Source: an uncultured Bacillota bacterium | Lineage (GTDB): Bacteria > Bacillota > Clostridia > Christensenellales > UBA1242 | DNA: 8,316 nt | Assembly (NCBI GenBank): GCA_945947685.1 | Contig: CAMEYT010000011.1 | Coordinates: 1-8,316, forward strand | Direction of reading: 5' to 3' | Shown here: piece by piece, positions 1 to 4,184 of the stretch | How the letters are laid out: every line of letters starts with the position of its first letter | Position numbering within the stretch: the first letter of the stretch is position 1 | Translations under genes and position numbers: made by a program | The notes under the pieces: model-generated | The model's database searches: none | Told to the model about the DNA's origin: nothing | What the model saw: the letters and a program-made list of their open reading frames with translations, nothing else

Positions 1-55
1 TGTTTATCTCTGGAAGGAGTTTACAACCCCCGTAAATGACTTTCAGAGATAGACA
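1..55 (+). ncRNA. Left-truncated structured RNA hairpin (family not recognised)
   Basis: Bases 1-16 pair with 40-55. Bases 19-24 pair with 32-37, closing a 7-nt loop (AACCCCC, 25-31). The two stems are separated by a symmetric GA/GA internal loop (17-18 against 38-39), the classic tandem sheared G-A arrangement. Read as plus-strand RNA the stem is complete, using G-U pairs at 4/52, 13/43 and 19/37. Read as minus-strand RNA these become A-C mismatches and the GA loop becomes UC/UC, so the plus strand is the better candidate. Pairing reaches base 1, so the structure continues outside the window. The stretch to about 75 is richer in G+C than the surrounding genes, as RNA genes in AT-rich genomes often are. 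Bases 56-86 follow with a T6 run at 80-85 that could end the transcript if 56-79 pair with off-window sequence. A terminator or cis-regulatory leader is an alternative. Confidence 0.45.
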
Positions 56-86
56 GCAGAAACAACGCAGATTATCCTATTTTTTG

Positions 87-701
87 TTAAATTCCGAGAG
101 TTTTCTTTCTCAAAGCATCATACTCCTCTTTAGTTATAGTGCCTTGTTCATACATACTCTTCAGCTCTTCCAACTTTTGTGTTTGGCTTCTAATTCCAAA
201 TGTATCCTTAAAGCCAGATACCGCTTTATTAGAGAAGTCTTTTACTTGTTGACCAAAACTATTGTTATTAATTTCCTGGGCATTTCCATTGTTATTCATT
301 CCATTAAAAGCATTTTGTTGATTATTGGCAGAACTATTGTTGTAATTATTCCCAATATTTTGTCCCGGCATTGTTATATTAGGATTTCCTTGTATAAATT
401 GGCCATTTTCATAGCTTTCAATGAAGCTGTTTACACTACTTCCAAAAATGAAAATAATAACACCCAAAGGAAGAGTTATAATTCCAAAGAAGAGTCCCCA
501 ACCCCAAACAGTCCCTTTTAAAGAAATTAATTGGTCCATTGATGCTTCGTATGCCTCTTTATACTTGCAAGCACCTATAATCATAGGAATTCCAATAATT
601 GCTCCAACAATTGAAACAGTATACAAAATACCTAAAATTAAAAATACATAATACATTACATTAAAATATGATCTCATTTGGCTTTGATTCATTTCACCCA
701 T
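87..701 (-). CDS. Two-TM membrane protein with Asn-rich linker and C-terminal SHOCT domain
   Basis: This encodes 204 residues from the chosen start. Two hydrophobic segments (about 14-45 and 67-88) flank a short loop containing KYKEAYEAS. An Asn/Gln-rich linker (about 105-150) follows, and the C-terminal ~29 residues (about 174-202, KLEELKSMYEQGTITKEEYD) are a typical SHOCT module: a short helix, a GxIT turn, then EEY/F and a second helix. SHOCT modules are common at the ends of bacterial membrane or oligomeric proteins and are thought to mediate oligomerisation; the function here is unknown. The start at 701 is chosen because GGAGG (710-714) lies 8 nt upstream. The in-frame ATG at 714-716 has no ribosome site, and the predicted +1 falls right next to it. 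The gene has its own promoter and is probably separate from the trmN6 operon. No minus-strand terminator is evident after the stop. Confidence 0.85.
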   Translation of the reverse strand: MGEMNQSQMRSYFNVMYYVFLILGILYTVSIVGAIIGIPMIIGACKYKEAYEASMDQLISLKGTVWGWGLFFGIITLPLGVIIFIFGSSVNSFIESYENGQFIQGNPNITMPGQNIGNNYNNSSANNQQNAFNGMNNNGNAQEINNNSFGQQVKDFSNKAVSGFKDTFGIRSQTQKLEELKSMYEQGTITKEEYDALRKKTLGI

Positions 702-709
702 TTTTCTTT

Positions 710-714
710 CCTCC
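710..714 (-). promoter_or_regulatory. Ribosome binding site that sets the SHOCT gene start at 701
   Basis: GGAGG on the minus strand is followed by 8 nt (AAAGAAAA) and ATG at 701-699. It overlaps the upstream in-frame ATG at 716-714, so that ATG cannot use it. Confidence 0.8.
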
Positions 715-723
715 ATTTATTTT

Positions 724-752
724 ATTCTACATCAGTATATGAACATTGTCAA
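724..752 (-). promoter_or_regulatory. Sigma-A-type promoter of the SHOCT gene
   Basis: On the minus strand there is a perfect -35 TTGACA (752-747), a 17-nt spacer (746-730) and a -10 TAGAAT (729-724). The predicted transcription start is near 717, giving a leader of about 16 nt that contains the GGAGG site. The -35 box overlaps the trmN6 stop codon (751-749), so the promoter begins inside the end of the upstream gene. The box also lies in a perfect palindrome. Confidence 0.75.
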
Positions 753-756
753 TGTT
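742..756. repeat. 15-bp 7-1-7 palindrome over the -35 box, candidate operator
   Basis: AACATTG-T-CAATGTT on the plus strand is a perfect dyad with seven-base arms and one central base. It covers the whole TTGACA box of the SHOCT gene promoter and the last codons and stop of trmN6. A 7-1-7 geometry is that of Fur-family boxes, but the bases do not match the Fur, PerR or Zur consensus that I know. It could be an operator for an unknown repressor, or arise by chance around TTGACA. Confidence 0.4.
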
Positions 757-1480
757 TTTGTCTTATTTTTTGAATATCGTGAATGTAATTTCCTTCTTTG
801 TCATTAGTAATCAAGGGAGGCAAAACTGTTACGCCGTGCTTTCCTCCTTTAACGGCTTCAACCACAAATAATATATTTTTTCCCTGCCCATTTTGTGTAA
901 AAAACATACGTTTAGGTTCAATCTTATTTAACATCAATTCATATATTAATTCGCAACATCTGTCTGCATCATAAACAGCATAAAATCTTCCACCAAATTT
1001 AAGCATATCATTTGCAGATTTTATCAAATCCTTCAAAGGTAAATTGCTTTCGTGTCGAGCTATAGCTCTGCTAGAATTTTTATTTAACTCTGCTGAACCT
1101 TCTCTTTTATAGGGAGGGTTCGTAAAAACAACATCAACACTGCCGTTCTCAATATATTTCATATGATTTTGGACTTTATCATTATACACAGTTATATTGT
1201 CAATTTGATTCAATTCTATGCTTTTTAAAGACATATCAAAAAGCTCTTTTTGTAGCTCAAAAGCGTAAATATGCTTGTTTTTTTGTTTTTGAGAAAGCAA
1301 GATTGAAATCACTCCACTACCTGATCCAATTTCTACTGCAACTTCTCTTTTTTTTAATTTTACAAAATTTGCAAGCACAACAGAGTCAGAGGTGAAAGTA
1401 TACAGATTTTTGTTTTGTATTATTCTCAACCCCTCGCACTGTAAATCTTCAATTCTCTCATTTTCATTTAACTCTATCAT
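749..1480 (-). CDS. trmN6: tRNA (adenine-N6)-methyltransferase, TrmN6/YabB family
   Basis: This is a 243-residue class I SAM-dependent methyltransferase of the YfiC/TrmN6 family, called YabB in Bacillus. The E. coli member methylates N6 of A37 in tRNA1(Val); the exact tRNA here is inferred. Visible motifs are an N-terminal FTSDSVVLANF segment (29-39), the SAM-binding motif I VEIGSGSG (49-56), an acidic residue after the second strand (FELQKEL, 74-80), and the catalytic N6-adenine motif NPPY (121-124). The C-terminal GGKHGVTVLPPLIT (212-225) is the family's usual ending. Length is normal. The ATG overlaps the ricT TGA as ATGA (1480-1477), which suggests translational coupling; the upstream site (GAGAA) is weak. 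It is the last gene of the holB-ricT-trmN6 operon. Confidence 0.92.
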   Translation of the reverse strand: MIELNENERIEDLQCEGLRIIQNKNLYTFTSDSVVLANFVKLKKREVAVEIGSGSGVISILLSQKQKNKHIYAFELQKELFDMSLKSIELNQIDNITVYNDKVQNHMKYIENGSVDVVFTNPPYKREGSAELNKNSSRAIARHESNLPLKDLIKSANDMLKFGGRFYAVYDADRCCELIYELMLNKIEPKRMFFTQNGQGKNILFVVEAVKGGKHGVTVLPPLITNDKEGNYIHDIQKIRQKH

Positions 1481-2307
1481 TTGTTCTCAATGGCATGTTT
1501 TTCAATTTTAATTTTATTAACATCAAATTCTTTTATTTCTGACAGATTCTCTTGTTCAAAACGAACACTAACTTTTTTGTTGAATAAATCATTATATACG
1601 ACTTTTCCTCTTCCTTCAGGTGTATCAACAAAAGAATTCATTTTTGGCATCTGCTTTAAAATTTCAACATAATTGTCATTCTCATAAGCTAAGCAGCATA
1701 GAAGTTTCCCACAAATCCCGCTGATTGCAGATGGATTAAGAGATAAATTTTGATTTTTTGCCATTTTTATTGAAACATGTTCGCAATCTCCAAAGCCTTG
1801 GCAGCAGCAACATTCTTTCCCACACATTCCTAATGCTCCCATTGCGCGAACAGCATCTCTTGGACCAATTTGTCTCAGCTCAATTCTCGTCTTATAATTT
1901 TCTGCGAGTTTCTTAGCTAAATTTCTAAAATCTACTCTTTCGTCTGCAGTAAAGTTTACAGTAATTCGTGATAAATCATAATTTCCTTCAACTGAAATAA
2001 CCTTCATCTCAAGCGCCATATCTTTGACAATTTTTCTAATATCAGAAGTGTATCCTCTTGCTATATTATCATTTTCTTCTGCTTTCTTTACTTCTTGATT
2101 CGTTGCTATTTTAAGAACATTTTTTAATCCATCTTCAAGTGTCGAGGCATCGATTTTCTTTTCCTCTTCAACAACTCTCCCTATATCATTTCCTTTTTCA
2201 GTCTCAACTAAAACATAATCTCCTTTTTTTACTTCTATCCCATTTGGACTAAAGCTATATATATTGTTGTTGTGTCTGAATTTAACACCAACTACTTCTA
2301 TCTGCAT
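1477..2307 (-). CDS. ricT: PSP1-domain protein RicT (YaaT)
   Basis: This is a 276-residue PSP1 C-terminal-domain protein. In B. subtilis RicT (YaaT) forms an Fe-S-containing complex with RicA and RicF that promotes RNase Y-dependent mRNA maturation and affects sporulation, competence and biofilm formation; the same role here is inferred. The N terminus has the family form VGVKFRHNNNIYSFSP. The core has GPRDAVRAMGALGMCGKECC (149-167) and a dense cysteine cluster: C162, C166-C169, C175, then C199 and C204-C205 in GICGKLLCCLAYEN, consistent with Fe-S ligands. The start is supported by GGAGGT (2322-2317), 9 nt before ATG and inside the end of holB. The first 10 nt overlap holB, and the TGA overlaps the trmN6 ATG. 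Partners RicA and RicF are not in the window. Confidence 0.93.
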   Translation of the reverse strand: MQIEVVGVKFRHNNNIYSFSPNGIEVKKGDYVLVETEKGNDIGRVVEEEKKIDASTLEDGLKNVLKIATNQEVKKAEENDNIARGYTSDIRKIVKDMALEMKVISVEGNYDLSRITVNFTADERVDFRNLAKKLAENYKTRIELRQIGPRDAVRAMGALGMCGKECCCCQGFGDCEHVSIKMAKNQNLSLNPSAISGICGKLLCCLAYENDNYVEILKQMPKMNSFVDTPEGRGKVVYNDLFNKKVSVRFEQENLSEIKEFDVNKIKIEKHAIENK

Positions 2308-3254
2308 AAATATTTTACCTCCAACATATTCATTAAGAAATTATCCACAATTAAGGTAGTATTTGTAAAAAATTTCATTTCTTTGACATCATTTCTAATT
2401 AATTTTTCAATTTCTGTGATACATTTCATTGAATATTCATCTGCAACTTGATTTAATTCAGATTCAATATATTTTAATCTTACAACATCCTTTTGCTTTG
2501 TTTTAATCGCAATTAAATCTTCTAAAATCATCGAAAGAATTTCAAAAACGAAAAGTATATCGTCTTTATTATCCATTATTTTTTTGCTATATACAAGAAC
2601 TTCTCTACTACTTTTCATTTTGCAAATAATGTTTGTAGCAAGCATAAAGATGTCTCCAAGATTTTTCTTCTTACTTAATTCAATAGTTCTTCCTAGATAT
2701 CCATTCCCAAGAGCAAGTGCAATCTCTTTCGTATCTCTGTCAAGGTCAGTTAGTTCTTTTTCGATTATATCCCTTGAGAACGCTCCTATCTCAATCTTAA
2801 AACACCTCGACTTAATCGTAGGTAAAACATTTTGAGCATTCGATGTCGAAAGTAAATAATACATATTGCTGTTTGGTTCTTCAAGAACTTTCAACAATTT
2901 ATTCTGAGCCTCAGAAGTAGATTTATCAAAATCATCAATGATAAAAATTTTGCTATCCGCAAAAATTGGTTTAACAAAACTTTCATCAACAATATAGTTG
3001 CTATCTTCAACTAATAACTGATTTTTTTTAGGGAAATACTTAACATCAGGATGGTCTTTCCCCAATTTAATACAGTTTTCACATTTCCCGCATAGATCTG
3101 AACAAAGCAAAGCGTTCGCAATAAGACGGGTAAACTCTTTTGCTGTGAAAGAGTCATTGGAGATAATTAAATAGGAATGTGCTTGTTTGCCGAGCCTAAT
3201 ATCCTCCAATACCTTTTTAAATTCTTCCCTATCTTGCAAAATTTTCCTAATCAT
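2298..3254 (-). CDS. holB: DNA polymerase III delta' subunit (clamp loader)
   Basis: This 318-residue protein is the AAA+ delta' subunit of the clamp-loader complex, which loads the sliding clamp on primed DNA. A zinc-binding module has four cysteines, C51, C55, C58 and C61 (CxxxCxxCxxC), followed by GKDHPD. The Walker A site is degenerate (NDSFTAKE, 33-40, no GxxGxGK), as expected for the non-ATPase delta' subunit. IFIIDDFD (103-110) stands at the Walker B position, LLKVLEEP (120-127) is conserved, and KSRC (148-151) is the sensor-1/SRC motif. The C-terminal helical collar diverges, which is normal. The ATG has no Shine-Dalgarno site, and the predicted +1 coincides with it, so it may be leaderless. 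TTG at codon 6 with AGGA before it is a weaker alternative. It is first gene of the holB-ricT-trmN6 operon. Confidence 0.93.
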   Translation of the reverse strand: MIRKILQDREEFKKVLEDIRLGKQAHSYLIISNDSFTAKEFTRLIANALLCSDLCGKCENCIKLGKDHPDVKYFPKKNQLLVEDSNYIVDESFVKPIFADSKIFIIDDFDKSTSEAQNKLLKVLEEPNSNMYYLLSTSNAQNVLPTIKSRCFKIEIGAFSRDIIEKELTDLDRDTKEIALALGNGYLGRTIELSKKKNLGDIFMLATNIICKMKSSREVLVYSKKIMDNKDDILFVFEILSMILEDLIAIKTKQKDVVRLKYIESELNQVADEYSMKCITEIEKLIRNDVKEMKFFTNTTLIVDNFLMNMLEVKYLCR

Positions 3255-3260
3255 AAATAT

Positions 3261-3289
3261 ATATTAGCACATAATTTGAAATTTGTAAA
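3261..3289 (-). promoter_or_regulatory. Extended -10 sigma-A promoter of holB-ricT-trmN6
   Basis: On the minus strand there is a -35 TTTACA (3289-3284), exactly 17 nt of spacer (3283-3267), and a -10 TAATAT (3266-3261) preceded by TGC (3269-3267), an extended -10 element. The predicted start site, seven bases after the -10, is about 3254, the A of the holB ATG. It lies in the 65-bp gap after uppP, where I see no terminator hairpin, so read-through from uppP is also possible. Confidence 0.7.
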
Positions 3290-3319
3290 ACAATATTTTA
3301 TTAAGCCCTCATAGATTTA

Positions 3320-4117
3320 TCAAAAAAGTATGAAAAAGCAAACTATAGCTAAAACAAAGAGATAGATTGCAAACCAAATAAAGTTCATCTTCTTGGTAAG
3401 ATTTATCATAAACTTGATTGAAAATATACCAACAACAAACGCAACGATTGAACCTATAATCAATCCTGGAATATTTACGACAAAAGTATGTGATTCGACA
3501 ATAATTTCATATAGCTCTTTAACAAGTGATAGTATAATTATTGGAATACTCATCAAAAAAGAAAATTCTGCAACATCTTCTCTATCTCCCCCAGCAATTA
3601 TACCCCCGCAAATGGTTGAACCCGATCGAGAAATACCCGGAAATACAGCCAGCCCCTGCATTATCCCCATTGTTAGAGCTTGCCCATATGTTAATTTAAA
3701 TCCTTCAAAAGAAACATTTTTGTATGGCTCAGCTTTCTTCTTTTTTAGATATAAAAGATTTGTAGCCGTTAAAAGTGCTGCTGTTATCATGAAACAAATA
3801 GGTAGAAAATTCCCTTCAAACGATTTATTTAAAATCGGCATTAATACCAATACGATAATACAAGTTGGAATTGTTGCAACAACGAGTTTTTTACAATCAT
3901 CACATAAAGGATGTTTTATATAATTTAAAAGCTTTTTTCTGAAAACAATTACTATTGATAGCAAAGTTGCGACATGAAGAATTATGCTGACAAATAGGCT
4001 CTCTTCAACGCCAAATATTCTACTGAACAAAACAAGATGCCCACTAGATGAAACAGGTAAAAATTCGGTCAATCCTTGAATTAATCCGAGGATAATTAAA
4101 GAAAAAAATATAGACAT
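3320..4117 (-). CDS. uppP: Undecaprenyl-diphosphatase UppP (BacA family)
   Basis: This 265-residue polytopic membrane enzyme dephosphorylates undecaprenyl diphosphate to the monophosphate carrier used in peptidoglycan and other envelope polymer synthesis; overproduction of the family gives bacitracin resistance. The signature (E/Q)xxxE motif is Q14-GLT-E18, followed by FLPVSSSGHL (19-28, with H27). The second conserved block is FPGISRSGSTI (159-169), with R164 equivalent to the catalytic Arg. Hydrophobic segments run throughout, and the length is typical. GGAG (4126-4123) lies 5 nt before the ATG. The start codon and first five codons form one arm of a 19-bp inverted repeat, so translation or read-through may be controlled by RNA structure. 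It is separated from holB by 65 bp with an independent promoter. Confidence 0.96.
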   Translation of the reverse strand: MSIFFSLIILGLIQGLTEFLPVSSSGHLVLFSRIFGVEESLFVSIILHVATLLSIVIVFRKKLLNYIKHPLCDDCKKLVVATIPTCIIVLVLMPILNKSFEGNFLPICFMITAALLTATNLLYLKKKKAEPYKNVSFEGFKLTYGQALTMGIMQGLAVFPGISRSGSTICGGIIAGGDREDVAEFSFLMSIPIIILSLVKELYEIIVESHTFVVNIPGLIIGSIVAFVVGIFSIKFMINLTKKMNFIWFAIYLFVLAIVCFFILF

Positions 4118-4135
4118 ATATTCTCCAACAGTGTT

Positions 4136-4149
4136 TACTATTAATAGTA
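4136..4149. repeat. 14-bp perfect palindrome in the uppP leader
   Basis: TACTATTAATAGTA reads the same on both strands. It sits mostly in the loop of the 19-bp inverted repeat, between the candidate -10 and the ribosome site of uppP. It may be an operator or a small hairpin with a TTAA loop; in AT-rich DNA chance is not excluded. Confidence 0.35.
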
Positions 4150-4151
4150 TA
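4146..4151 (-). promoter_or_regulatory. Possible uppP -10 box
   Basis: TATACT on the minus strand gives a predicted +1 near 4139 and a 22-nt leader containing GGAG. No good -35 is seen at 16-18 nt, only an A-rich stretch, so support is moderate. RNA starting here would lack the 5' arm of the 19-bp inverted repeat and leave the uppP start codon free. Confidence 0.35.
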
Positions 4152-4184
4152 TGTCTATATTTTTTTGATATTCTTTTTTAATTT

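Larger units (their letters stand above)
4102..4166 (-). promoter_or_regulatory. 19-bp perfect inverted repeat enclosing the uppP start: terminator or translation-blocking hairpin
   Basis: Arms 4102-4120 and 4148-4166 are exact reverse complements (AAAAAAATATAGACATATA on the plus strand) around a 27-nt loop. In the minus-strand RNA the 3' arm contains the uppP ATG (4117-4115) and ends in U7, while the GGAG site (4126-4123) lies in the loop. The 5' arm begins 18 nt after the stop of the AT-hook gene. It has the shape of an A-tract/T-tract bidirectional terminator, but its stem also sequesters a start codon. Confidence 0.6.

Noticed and set aside
1..40. Resemblance of the minus strand (GGGTTGTAAACTCCTT) to a 16S rRNA segment
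   Set aside because: Only about 15 bases resemble it and the flanks do not match rRNA. The hairpin also pairs fully only on the plus strand.
10..75. Signal recognition particle RNA suggested by GGAAGGA and GCAGAAACAACGCAGAT
   Set aside because: The order and spacing of the helix 8 loop motifs are wrong: GGAAGG is in a stem, not the apical tetraloop.
36..521. A 161-codon plus-strand open frame
   Set aside because: It lies opposite the SHOCT gene, has no ribosome site or recognisable domain, and its composition is that of a reverse-strand shadow. The minus-strand frame has clear domains, a promoter and a ribosome site.
749..1480. Mycoplasma-type code (TGA as Trp)
   Set aside because: TGA ends ricT, trmN6 and uppP at sensible family lengths, and Trp in the SHOCT protein is TGG.
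3255..3319. Terminator after uppP
   Set aside because: The 65-bp gap has no stem followed by a T-run on the minus strand; only the holB promoter is supported.
3393..3923. A 176-codon plus-strand open frame
   Set aside because: It is the complement of uppP, whose catalytic motifs are unmistakable on the minus strand.
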